From: Clostridia bacterium
GTDB taxonomy: Bacteria; Bacillota; Clostridia; Oscillospirales; Acutalibacteraceae
Assembly: GCA_017466365.1 (NCBI GenBank)
Contig: JAFTUG010000007.1
Coordinates: 112,095 to 176,094, forward strand
Reading direction: 5' to 3'
Length of the DNA: 64,000 nucleotides
Part shown: positions 52,613 through 60,083 of the stretch, one piece after another
Position numbering within the stretch: position 1 is the stretch's first letter
How the letters are laid out: each line of letters opens with the position of its first letter
Program-made: the position numbers and the translations under genes
The notes under the pieces: generated by a model
Seen by the model: only the letters and a program-made list of their open reading frames with translations
Database searches by the model: none
What the model was told of the DNA's origin: nothing

Positions 52613-53839
52613 ATGAAAAAACTTTTGTCCGTTATTCTTGCGGCGCTTATTTTGGCATGCCCGCTTTGCAGCTTTGCCGCAGATGCTGCACAAACACTTG
52701 AATGGTATTTCTGCGATGACGGAGATTACTGCGACCCCTGGATTTATGATTACAGAGGCGAAGTAACACTCGGTGAAAACGAAATAAAGTTCACCGAAGA
52801 AGAATACTGCGATTACTACACCTTCAACGCAGAAGCAGGCGGTTACTATTACATTGAATGCAATTGCGAAGAAATCGAATGGCTCGCTTTTCCCGAAACA
52901 ATCAAAGACGGCGATGCATACCGCGAAGCAGAGGGCTATTATATTTCCGGCTCCGACATTGAGAAAAAGGCTGTTTACAAGCTCAATAAAGGCGAAACAC
53001 TTTTAGGCATTGACTTCAGCTTTTTCGCCGAAGCCGACGAAACCTATTCTGTCACAATAGAATATCTCGGCGATACCGTTACCGACATCATTATTGAAGA
53101 AGGAGCACTTGACAACCTTATTCTTGAATACGATGTTTTCAACTCCGACGCTTCATATGTTGCAAGCGATATCGATGTTGTTTTTTCAGGCGAAAAAACA
53201 ATAAGCTTCCCCGATGAATATATTAATATTTCTAACGAAGACTTTACATGGGTCAAGGGCGAAAACAGCGCAACGGCAGAATTCATGGGATTTGAAAAAG
53301 ATGTTATTGTTAATGTTTGCGAAATAACCGATTTAGTTACCAATATTGAATTTGTAAACCTTGATGAATATAAAACCATCAATACAAACTATACCGACTA
53401 TTATTCAGAGGATATCTACGGTGCAGAGCTTGTTTTCACACTTGCTGACGGAACAAAAATCGAATCAAACACCTACGAAAGCGAATGCATTGAGCTTAAT
53501 GGCAGAGATTATTATTATTACGTTTCATATATTTATAACAGTCCCGATGATGTAAACATTGAGATTTTTCTCGCAGGTTTTGTTATTGAAACCTATAAAT
53601 GTGACGTAACAAAAGCATCGCTTGCAGAAAACACTCAACAGCTTCTCACCGATTTAGGTGCGAACATCAAGGATGCAATGTATTATACCAGACTTGCATT
53701 AAGCGAGCTTTTAAAATTTTATGATGCATCGGATTTTGAATATGTTATTTCCCGTGCCATCTGGCGTTTGGAATATGCAGGCTACTGCATTCAGGATATT
53801 TTCTATTGCTTAAGGCTTTTCACCGAATACTATATTTAA
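52613..53839 (+). CDS. Secreted acidic protein of unknown function
   Basis: The 408-residue protein has a signal peptide (KKLLSVILAALILACPLCSFA). The rest is strongly acidic and rich in Asp, Glu and Tyr (for example DDGDYCDPWIYDY). The region from about residue 155 to 330 looks like beta-sandwich repeats of Big/Ig-like type. The C-terminal 65 residues are helical (LLTDLGANIKDAMYYTRLAL). Expected location is outside the cell or in the wall. I do not recognise a family and propose no function. Confidence 0.7.
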   Translation: MKKLLSVILAALILACPLCSFAADAAQTLEWYFCDDGDYCDPWIYDYRGEVTLGENEIKFTEEEYCDYYTFNAEAGGYYYIECNCEEIEWLAFPETIKDGDAYREAEGYYISGSDIEKKAVYKLNKGETLLGIDFSFFAEADETYSVTIEYLGDTVTDIIIEEGALDNLILEYDVFNSDASYVASDIDVVFSGEKTISFPDEYINISNEDFTWVKGENSATAEFMGFEKDVIVNVCEITDLVTNIEFVNLDEYKTINTNYTDYYSEDIYGAELVFTLADGTKIESNTYESECIELNGRDYYYYVSYIYNSPDDVNIEIFLAGFVIETYKCDVTKASLAENTQQLLTDLGANIKDAMYYTRLALSELLKFYDASDFEYVISRAIWRLEYAGYCIQDIFYCLRLFTEYYI

Positions 53840-53848
53840 CAATCAGGC

Positions 53849-53882
53849 AAACGGACTTGGCTTAACGCCGAGTCCGTTTTTC
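53849..53882 (+). terminator. Terminator after the secreted acidic protein gene
   Basis: A 13-base stem with one G-T pair (53849-53861 with 53867-53879) is followed by T residues. An independent promoter for the next gene comes directly after it. Confidence 0.85.
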
Positions 53883-53884
53883 TC

Positions 53885-53913
53885 TTTACAAAAGTTATCC
53901 GACATGATAGAAT
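53885..53913 (+). promoter_or_regulatory. Promoter of the lipoprotein gene at 53936
   Basis: TTTACA (53885-53890) and TAGAAT (53908-53913) are 17 bases apart, and a GCAAGGAG ribosome site follows. Confidence 0.55.
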
Positions 53914-53935
53914 ATCAACAGCAAGGAGTGTTTTT

Positions 53936-54838
53936 ATGAAAAAATTTATCGCTTTTATTCTATCCTTCTCAATTCTGTTTCTCTGTGCTTGTTCCGATAA
54001 CGGCGAGAAGAACAGCGAAACAACTACTGCGACATCAGAGCAAACAACAACCGAAACAGCTTCCTCCGAAGGCAATTCAAACCCCGCTGTTGAATATGTT
54101 TCCGAATGGGGTTCAGACCTTCTTCCGGAGGATTTTCCCTCACCGCCCGGCGGAACATTTGACGTTATGATAGAAAAAGGCGAAGCAAATAATTCGTTCA
54201 GCTCTGACTGGGTAAGAATGAAATTCACCTGCCCCGAAAACGAAATATACCGATTTACAAATGATTTTATTAAGGCAGGTTACATGGGCGGCGCAAAAAA
54301 GATTGAAGCTCCCACCACATATTTCAAATCAGGTTTTAACGGTTCATGGCAAAACGGCAAAAATCTTGTAAGGGTAACGGCAAGCGAATACAGCAAAGAA
54401 GGTATGCTTACTCTTATAATCGACATAACCGAATGCAAAGATAACTTTCCCGCCGTTCTTACAAGCATATTTCCTAAATTCAACGGATTTTCAAAAAGCT
54501 CGGGAATTTATTCAGAGTATGATGCAAACAAAAACAAAACCGATAATGAATTTATGGGTTCGCTGTATGCAAATTCATGGACATGGGAATTCGGCTACGA
54601 AAACACATTTATCGGCGTCACGGAAAGCGAGCTTGATGAATATGTAAATGAGCTTTTCAAGGCAGAATTTGCCGGCGTAAGCTCAACAAGCATAACAGAC
54701 GGCTGCACGGTAATCTCTTATGACCTTGTAAAAGAAACAGGAACAGAAATTTACGGAGTTTTCATAGCATACAACCAGATACTTAAAACAATGGATATTC
54801 TCTACACAAACGATATTTCACTTCTCGTTGAGGTATAA
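53936..54838 (+). CDS. Lipoprotein of unknown function
   Basis: The 300-residue protein has a lipobox at LFLCACSDN, so it should be lipid-anchored on the outer face of the membrane. A Thr/Glu/Ser-rich linker (SETTTATSEQTTTETASSEGN region) connects it to a folded domain of about 240 residues. That domain includes LLPEDFPSPPGGTFD, a phrase recurring in uncharacterised Clostridia lipoproteins. No enzyme motif is visible. It is a single-gene unit between a promoter and a terminator. Confidence 0.75.
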   Translation: MKKFIAFILSFSILFLCACSDNGEKNSETTTATSEQTTTETASSEGNSNPAVEYVSEWGSDLLPEDFPSPPGGTFDVMIEKGEANNSFSSDWVRMKFTCPENEIYRFTNDFIKAGYMGGAKKIEAPTTYFKSGFNGSWQNGKNLVRVTASEYSKEGMLTLIIDITECKDNFPAVLTSIFPKFNGFSKSSGIYSEYDANKNKTDNEFMGSLYANSWTWEFGYENTFIGVTESELDEYVNELFKAEFAGVSSTSITDGCTVISYDLVKETGTEIYGVFIAYNQILKTMDILYTNDISLLVEV

Positions 54839-54844
54839 AAAAGC

Positions 54845-54874
54845 ACGGCTTACACCAATCAAGGTGCAAGCCGT
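54845..54874. terminator. Bidirectional terminator between the lipoprotein gene and the GH39-like gene
   Basis: ACGGCTTACACC pairs with GGTGCAAGCCGT with one mismatch, and a T run follows on the plus strand (TATTTTTATTT). Confidence 0.85.
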
Positions 54875-54878
54875 ATTT

Positions 54879-56555
54879 TTATTTGCAAGGAGTTATTTCA
54901 TAGAACACAACGCCGTTTGCCGCAAGCTCTGTTTCAAGAGTAAGAGTTGAATCGGTAACGGTATGAACCTGTTCAGCAGGCACAAGGCGTGAGCATTCCT
55001 CGTATTTATCACGAAGCTTTTCAAAATAAATTTTTCTCGCTTCCGGATTTTTAAGTGTAACGGTTGACTCAATCTGCGGATCCTCGGGTGACCATCCAAA
55101 GCAGTCATCGCCTATACCGTAGGTCTTTCTGTCCTCAATCCATTCATCAAAGAAATTGCAGTTATCGTCAACAACATATGCCGTTACTTTGACTTTTTTG
55201 CCGTTAAGTTGCGGCACATTTATGTTAAATATAAGATCTGCCGTTTTATCATAATCAACATCGTTTTTGAAATTATATGCCATTATTCGCAAGGTTTCGT
55301 TTGCTTGATCATAAGCGGCAACCGTATCAACCTCTGTATCATAAAGCACACCGTTTTTGACTCTCTCCGTAAAAAGTCGGTTAAGTCCCTTAAACAGAGA
55401 AATGTTCTTTGCAATATGCCAGCTTACCGTGGGATAACCGTTGAAAAGCCCCCCTGAAAGATAGTACCAAGAAGAAAAATAGTCACCCGAAGAATCAAAA
55501 AGCTGCTTATAAAGCCTTGCATCATATGCCGCCTGATAGGTGTAGCCTACCGTTCTTGATAAAAGCTGCGAATCATCTGCACCGGCTGCATTACCGCTGA
55601 GAATTCTGCCCTCATCTATTCCGAAAATAAGATTCTTCAGTCCTGCATTTTCGGCACATGTTTTGAGATATCCGATTGTTTCAGGCAAAGTTTTACCGCT
55701 TGTAAATTCACCGGGTTTCGCATCATAAAAAGAACCTGAAAGGAAACAGACTCTTGTTCCCGTTTTGCCGGTTTTATGATTTATACCGCTTGCACAATGT
55801 TCTATAAATATTTTTTCATCCCATAAACCTTCGGTAACCGTCATTGAATGAGCGCCTACAAAAACATTTTCGCCGATTACCTTCTGCAAAGCGTCAACGC
55901 TGTAGTCATAAAGCTTGCAATAAGCAGCTGAAGAACTTTCGGGGGTTTTATCAGCCGCCATAAACCAATCGGCATTTTCGTATTCGGTCATAATGCCGAA
56001 TCTCCAAGTCAGAACTTCGTCAGCACCGAATTCATCAACAAGTGCCTGCGCCATCGCCGCAATATAGTTGTAATAAACATCATAATCATCGGGAGGGTAA
56101 ATATTTGTTCCGAAATATTCATCCTCACTTGCTTTTGCAGAATATTTAAGAGGCACACTGCCGAGCTTCAGATGGGGCTTCATTCCCATGGAAACAATGC
56201 CCTTGCAATTTACGATAAGCTTTGAAAAATCATAGTCATCAAGCACATCGAAATTATACGGGTCAACAAATAAATCTCTTGAAGCATTGCCGCCCGTACA
56301 TTGCATAAGCTGAACATACTCAACAAAATCCGTTATGTTATATTTTTCGTTTATTTTCGGATTTGAAAACTCTGTGCTTTCATAAGCATTCCAGATGTTT
56401 ATATTGCTCACCGCATTCGGAAGAATATCTCCCTGCTGTGAAGCATCAATAATGAATTCATAATCGTTTACCGTGTTTCCACCCGAAAAAACAATTCCCG
56501 GAAGAGCAACCAAAACAGAAATAATGTACGATAAAATCTTAAGAAATGTACTCAT
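54879..56555 (-). CDS. Secreted GH39-like glycoside hydrolase
   Basis: The 558-residue protein has an N-terminal hydrophobic export signal, then a TIM-barrel-like region and a C-terminal beta domain from about residue 405. Two candidate catalytic glutamates fit a clan GH-A retaining enzyme: Glu191 in WRFGIMTEYENADWF and Glu315 in IFGIDEGRI. The pattern recalls GH39 beta-xylosidases and iduronidases, but NEP is not conserved exactly, so the family call is tentative. It starts nine bases after the GH30 gene and shares its promoter. Confidence 0.65.
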   Translation of the reverse strand: MSTFLKILSYIISVLVALPGIVFSGGNTVNDYEFIIDASQQGDILPNAVSNINIWNAYESTEFSNPKINEKYNITDFVEYVQLMQCTGGNASRDLFVDPYNFDVLDDYDFSKLIVNCKGIVSMGMKPHLKLGSVPLKYSAKASEDEYFGTNIYPPDDYDVYYNYIAAMAQALVDEFGADEVLTWRFGIMTEYENADWFMAADKTPESSSAAYCKLYDYSVDALQKVIGENVFVGAHSMTVTEGLWDEKIFIEHCASGINHKTGKTGTRVCFLSGSFYDAKPGEFTSGKTLPETIGYLKTCAENAGLKNLIFGIDEGRILSGNAAGADDSQLLSRTVGYTYQAAYDARLYKQLFDSSGDYFSSWYYLSGGLFNGYPTVSWHIAKNISLFKGLNRLFTERVKNGVLYDTEVDTVAAYDQANETLRIMAYNFKNDVDYDKTADLIFNINVPQLNGKKVKVTAYVVDDNCNFFDEWIEDRKTYGIGDDCFGWSPEDPQIESTVTLKNPEARKIYFEKLRDKYEECSRLVPAEQVHTVTDSTLTLETELAANGVVFYEITPCK

Positions 56556-56564
56556 AATATCTCC

Positions 56565-57983
56565 TTAAATGTAATCATGCAAAACGATTGTTGTTATGCT
56601 TTTTGCCGGAAGATCCATGCCTCTTGTAAATCTTCCCGAATAGATTTCTTCGCAGTTTGTCACAGCATCGGTACGAAAAACATCCATTGACTTATAGCAG
56701 CCGAAAAGCTTGATATTCTTGGCCTCCTCGGCATTGTTAACAAGGATGAGAACCGTTTCACCGTCTCCCTTAAAAGCGGTTGATGCAATTTGGCTTGAGC
56801 CTTCAAAGCTGTCCATAACCTCAATTCGTGCCATTCCTTCTTTTATGAACTGCGTGAAATGCTTATATGCATAATATCTGTTATAAATAACAAGCTCGCC
56901 ATCTTTAAGCTCCATAACACCGTCTCCGTTAACGGCTGTCCAGCTCTGCCACGAAACGGCACCGAGCAGATTGAGGTCCTGAATAATTATATTTGCCATA
57001 TAAAGTCCGCTGTCAATAGTGGTTGAATCAATAGTCATGGGCAATTCGCACCACTCGCTCATTTCAAGCTTTTTGCCGGGATAATCATTTCTGAATTTAT
57101 CGCCTGCTATGGTTTTGAGGTCAAGCTTGTTATCAAGCCAATAGCTGTGTCCTGCATATGTATCACAGAATTCATTCAGGATATCACTTGCAAAAAATTT
57201 ATCTATGTATTCATAATAAGCAGGTGAAAGCTCTCCGTTTTCGGGGCCGCTTAACTTATATGGAGATTTTCTTTCCCTCATAGTAACGGCAAAAAGCTCC
57301 AGAAGCTCAACCGCCTCATCAGCCGAATAATGGCAGCCCTCCTGACCGACCCATTCGCCGCCCCAAGACCATTGAGGCTCATTTATGGGCGATACAGCGG
57401 TTACGGGATAACCCTCTGCAACAAACCAATCGGCAATGGTAAGCACATAGTCAACGAACTCATCATAATTTTCCTTGGGAAGATTTGAAGCATAGGGTTC
57501 AAGTCCGCCCGAAGCATGTCCGCTTGCAGTCATTGAAAAATGCGGGCTGTTACAGAAAAGAATAACCTCCTGCGCACCGTATTCAATTGCTTTATCAAGC
57601 ATTCTTCTTGCATTGGCATCACGGGTAAAATCGTATTCATATTCCCCCGTTTCACTGTTCAGTACATAAAAGCTTTCGGTGCGTCTTGTTCTGTCCCATA
57701 TACGGCAATCAGGATTATCCGCTTCACCGCCTCCGATATTATAGCGGTAAACATCAAGACCAAGACCTGTTTTATCATCATAAAGAAGTCTTGCAATTTC
57801 ATCGGCTGTTTCTTCATCTTCTATGGTCTGCGACCACCAGCATGAGCTTGTACCGAAGGTTTCAAAGGTCTGGTATTTCTCATATTGATTTACGCCTACA
57901 GTCTGTGTTTTATCATTAGTGAAAACAGAAAAAGTAAATGCCTGCAACGCAGCAAAAATTATACAAAGATATTTCACTATCAT
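56565..57983 (-). CDS. Secreted GH30-family glycoside hydrolase
   Basis: The 472-residue protein has a signal peptide (KYLCIIFAALQAFTFSVF) and a (beta/alpha)8 barrel with a small beta domain at the C-terminus, as in GH30. The acid/base Glu202 lies in VSPINEPQW and the nucleophile Glu310 in LEMSEWCE. It opens with FETFGTSSCWWSQ, the FGG/FGTS turn common to the family. GH30 members cut beta-1,6-glucans, galactans or xylans; the exact substrate is unknown. It is the first gene of a two-gene hydrolase operon with the GH39-like gene. Confidence 0.88.
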   Translation of the reverse strand: MIVKYLCIIFAALQAFTFSVFTNDKTQTVGVNQYEKYQTFETFGTSSCWWSQTIEDEETADEIARLLYDDKTGLGLDVYRYNIGGGEADNPDCRIWDRTRRTESFYVLNSETGEYEYDFTRDANARRMLDKAIEYGAQEVILFCNSPHFSMTASGHASGGLEPYASNLPKENYDEFVDYVLTIADWFVAEGYPVTAVSPINEPQWSWGGEWVGQEGCHYSADEAVELLELFAVTMRERKSPYKLSGPENGELSPAYYEYIDKFFASDILNEFCDTYAGHSYWLDNKLDLKTIAGDKFRNDYPGKKLEMSEWCELPMTIDSTTIDSGLYMANIIIQDLNLLGAVSWQSWTAVNGDGVMELKDGELVIYNRYYAYKHFTQFIKEGMARIEVMDSFEGSSQIASTAFKGDGETVLILVNNAEEAKNIKLFGCYKSMDVFRTDAVTNCEEIYSGRFTRGMDLPAKSITTIVLHDYI

Positions 57984-58010
57984 TTTATCACTCCATTTCT
58001 TATCTTCTTT

Positions 58011-58039
58011 ATTTTAATGTATAACGGAAATATATTCAA
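58011..58039 (-). promoter_or_regulatory. Promoter of the GH30-GH39 operon
   Basis: On the minus strand TTGAAT (58039-58034) and TAAAAT (58016-58011) are 17 bases apart. It is back to back with the sdpR promoter. Confidence 0.6.
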
Positions 58040-58061
58040 GTATTATTTTAGCAACAATATA

Positions 58062-58090
58062 TTGACAACTCATTCAAACTGTGATATAAT
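58062..58090 (+). promoter_or_regulatory. Promoter of the sdpR-sdpI operon
   Basis: A perfect TTGACA (58062-58067), a 17-base spacer and a perfect TATAAT (58085-58090) lie about 45 bases before sdpR. Confidence 0.85.
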
Positions 58091-58092
58091 TC

Positions 58093-58112
58093 ATTTAACA
58101 ATTAAGTTAAAT
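58093..58112. promoter_or_regulatory. Probable SdpR operator overlapping the transcription start
   Basis: ATTTAAC (58093-58099) and GTTAAAT (58106-58112) form a perfect seven-base inverted repeat with a six-base spacer, and another GTTAAAT follows at once. It sits just after the -10, where a bound ArsR-type repressor would block transcription. Confidence 0.7.
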
Positions 58113-58134
58113 GTTAAATAACGGAGATGTGCAA

Positions 58135-58410
58135 ATGAGTATACAAAATACTTTGAAAGCCTTGTCCGACCCTACAAGGCGCGAAATTCTCAATATGCTG
58201 AAAAAGGGTTCAATGTCCGCAGGTGAAATTTCGGAGCAGTTTTCCGTAAGCTTTGCTGCAATTTCAAGGCATCTTTCGGTTTTAAAAGAAGCCGATCTGA
58301 TTCGTGATGAGCGCGACGGGAAATATATTTATTATGAGCTGAATGCTTCTGTTCTTGAGGAAATAATGCTCTGGATAACCGATTTGAAAGGAGAGACAAA
58401 AAATGATTAA
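58135..58410 (+). CDS. sdpR: ArsR-family autorepressor, SdpR-like
   Basis: The 91-residue winged-helix protein has KALSDPTRREILNMLKKG, the recognition helix AAISRHLSVLKEADL, and the wing IRDERDGKYIYYELN. No metal-binding cysteines are present, which fits SdpR rather than a metal sensor. In Bacillus subtilis SdpR represses its own sdpRI operon and is titrated by the SdpI membrane protein. The ATG at 58135 follows CGGAG; the longer reading starts inside the operator. It overlaps sdpI by eight bases. Confidence 0.9.
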   Translation: MSIQNTLKALSDPTRREILNMLKKGSMSAGEISEQFSVSFAAISRHLSVLKEADLIRDERDGKYIYYELNASVLEEIMLWITDLKGETKND

Positions 58411-59041
58411 GAAAAATCTTAAACAACTGATATTTACCTCAATTATTATTTTGATTCCGATTGTTGCCGGGCTTTTTATCTGGAATAAGCTTCCCGATGA
58501 AATTCCGATTCATTTCAACTCCGAGGGCATTGCCGACGGCTTCGGCGGAAAAGGTATTGCGGTTTTCGGTATGCCGCTTTTCATGCTTGCTGTTCATTGG
58601 GTCTGCATATTCGTTACCGCTCTTGACCCGAAAAGTAAAAATATAACCGAAAAAAGCATACACCTTGTTCTCTGGATTACCCCTGCAATCTCGATATTCG
58701 TAAGCGGAATTATTTATTCATTTGCTCTCGGTTACGAGCTTAATATCAACATCATATTCCCGATTTTCTTCGGTTTGTTTTTTATCGTTATTGGAAACTA
58801 TCTGCCCAAATGCAAACAAAACTATTCTATCGGTATAAAAATACCGTGGACTCTTGAAAGCGAGGAAAACTGGAATTACACCCACCGTCTTGCGGGAAAA
58901 ACCTGGGTTTTCTGCGGATTTTTGATAATTGCCTTATCTTTTTTGAAAAATGTATGGATTTTTATGGCGATAACTATTATAATGGTCTTAATCCCCGTTG
59001 TCGGGTCCTATCTTTTCCATAAAAAGGAGAACAAAAAATGA
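58403..59041 (+). CDS. sdpI: SdpI-family immunity/signal membrane protein
   Basis: The 212-residue protein has about six helices. It starts with a DUF1648 segment (NKLPDEIPIHFNSEGIADGFGGK) and ends with the SdpI core (IGIKIPWTLESEENWNYTHRLAGKTW). SdpI protects against the Sdp toxin in Bacillus and sequesters SdpR. The toxin genes sdpABC are not in the window. Its start overlaps sdpR and its end overlaps the YhcH gene (ATGA), so the three are translationally coupled. Confidence 0.9.
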   Translation: MIKKNLKQLIFTSIIILIPIVAGLFIWNKLPDEIPIHFNSEGIADGFGGKGIAVFGMPLFMLAVHWVCIFVTALDPKSKNITEKSIHLVLWITPAISIFVSGIIYSFALGYELNINIIFPIFFGLFFIVIGNYLPKCKQNYSIGIKIPWTLESEENWNYTHRLAGKTWVFCGFLIIALSFLKNVWIFMAITIIMVLIPVVGSYLFHKKENKK

Positions 59042-59478
59042 TATACGACACCATGAAAAATCTTAAGAACTATTTCTCACTCAATCCCGCGTTTGAAGTT
59101 ATTGCAAAATTCGTTGAAGAAAATGATATGAAGGCTCTTGAATGCGGCAGCTATGAAGTTGCAGAGGGAATAAAGGTCGGCATCGACGAATATCAGCCTG
59201 AAAACGGCGGAGATTTTGAAGCTCACAGAGATTTCCACGATTTGCAGTATGCAATCGTCGGCGGAGAATATATTGATGTTTTACCGCTCGAATTTGCAAA
59301 GGACTCAACGGGATATAAGCCCGATATCGAATTTTTCAAGGGACAGACCGCAGAAGCTTCAAGAATTGCACTTGAGGAAGGCACTTTCGTATTTCTTGCC
59401 CCTCAGGACACCCACAAGCCCTGCATTAAAATGAACAGCGATACAATTAAGAAGGCTGTTTTCAAAATCAAAATATAA
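59038..59478 (+). CDS. YhcH/YjgK/YiaL (DUF386) family protein
   Basis: The 146-residue cupin-like protein has EAHRDFHDLQY near residues 60-71, the conserved metal-binding pattern of the family, then FLAPQDTHKPCI. Members are metal-binding beta-barrel proteins; some are linked to sialic acid or other sugar isomerisation (EbgC-like). It overlaps the end of sdpI by four bases, an unusual partner for an immunity operon. Confidence 0.85.
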   Translation: MIYDTMKNLKNYFSLNPAFEVIAKFVEENDMKALECGSYEVAEGIKVGIDEYQPENGGDFEAHRDFHDLQYAIVGGEYIDVLPLEFAKDSTGYKPDIEFFKGQTAEASRIALEEGTFVFLAPQDTHKPCIKMNSDTIKKAVFKIKI

Positions 59479-59515
59479 AAAGTCATACTGACAATCATTT
59501 GATAAGGTGGTAATT

Positions 59516-59740
59516 ATGAAACCTCACAGAAACAAAATGATTGCACCGATTGTAATATCAATAATAGTAATTCTTTATTATGCTGTTTACTTTGGTTTTT
59601 TAATCACGCTGCTTGACGGTATATGGAAATATGCTCTGGGTTTAATACCGCTTTTATTGTCAGCGGTAATGATAAAAGTTTGCATAGAAAGAATAAATGA
59701 AATCAAGGAAGGTGAAGAAGATGATATTAGTAAATACTGA
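59516..59740 (+). CDS. Small two-helix membrane protein of unknown function
   Basis: The 74-residue protein has two hydrophobic segments (about residues 9-32 and 36-55) and a charged tail ending EEDDISKY. It starts at the ATG at 59516 behind AAGGTGG. Its last 20 bases overlap the start of the YbjQ gene, whose ribosome site lies inside it. The family is not recognised. Confidence 0.6.
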   Translation: MKPHRNKMIAPIVISIIVILYYAVYFGFLITLLDGIWKYALGLIPLLLSAVMIKVCIERINEIKEGEEDDISKY

Positions 59741-60038
59741 TTACATCAGCGGAAAAGAACTGGAAACCTTATCTCTTGTTAAGGGCAGCACAATTCAGTC
59801 AAAGAATATCGGAAAAGACATTGCGCAGAGTTTTAAAACATTGGTAGGCGGAGAATTAAAAGCCTACAATGAAATGATGAACGAAGCAAGAGCTCTTGCC
59901 ACAAAAAGAATGGTTGCGGAAGCTGAAGAACTTGGTGCAGATGCTGTTATAAACATCCGCTATGCCTCTTCTGCCGTAATGCAGGGGGCTGCAGAGGTTA
60001 TTGTATACGGTACAGCCGTCAGATTTCTAAATAAGTAA
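59721..60038 (+). CDS. YbjQ (DUF74) family protein
   Basis: The 105-residue protein matches the YbjQ/UPF0145 fold: MILVNTDYISGKELETLSLVKGSTIQSKNIGKDI, a helix EMMNEARALATKRMVAEAEELGADAVINIRY, and VIVYGTAVRF. These pentameric proteins are predicted heavy-metal-binding proteins of unclear role. The ATG at 59721 follows AAGGAAGGTG and gives the family length; the longer frame from 59697 is not needed. Confidence 0.88.
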   Translation: MILVNTDYISGKELETLSLVKGSTIQSKNIGKDIAQSFKTLVGGELKAYNEMMNEARALATKRMVAEAEELGADAVINIRYASSAVMQGAAEVIVYGTAVRFLNK

Positions 60039-60049
60039 TAAAACAGCCA

Positions 60050-60080
60050 AAAGCCAAGCTGCATTATGCAACTTGGCTTT
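60050..60080. terminator. Bidirectional terminator between YbjQ and GH2 genes
   Basis: AAAGCCAAG (60050-60058) pairs with CTTGGCTTT (60072-60080), the stem extends inward through TGCAT, and T-rich sequence follows. Confidence 0.9.
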
Positions 60081-60083
60081 TCT

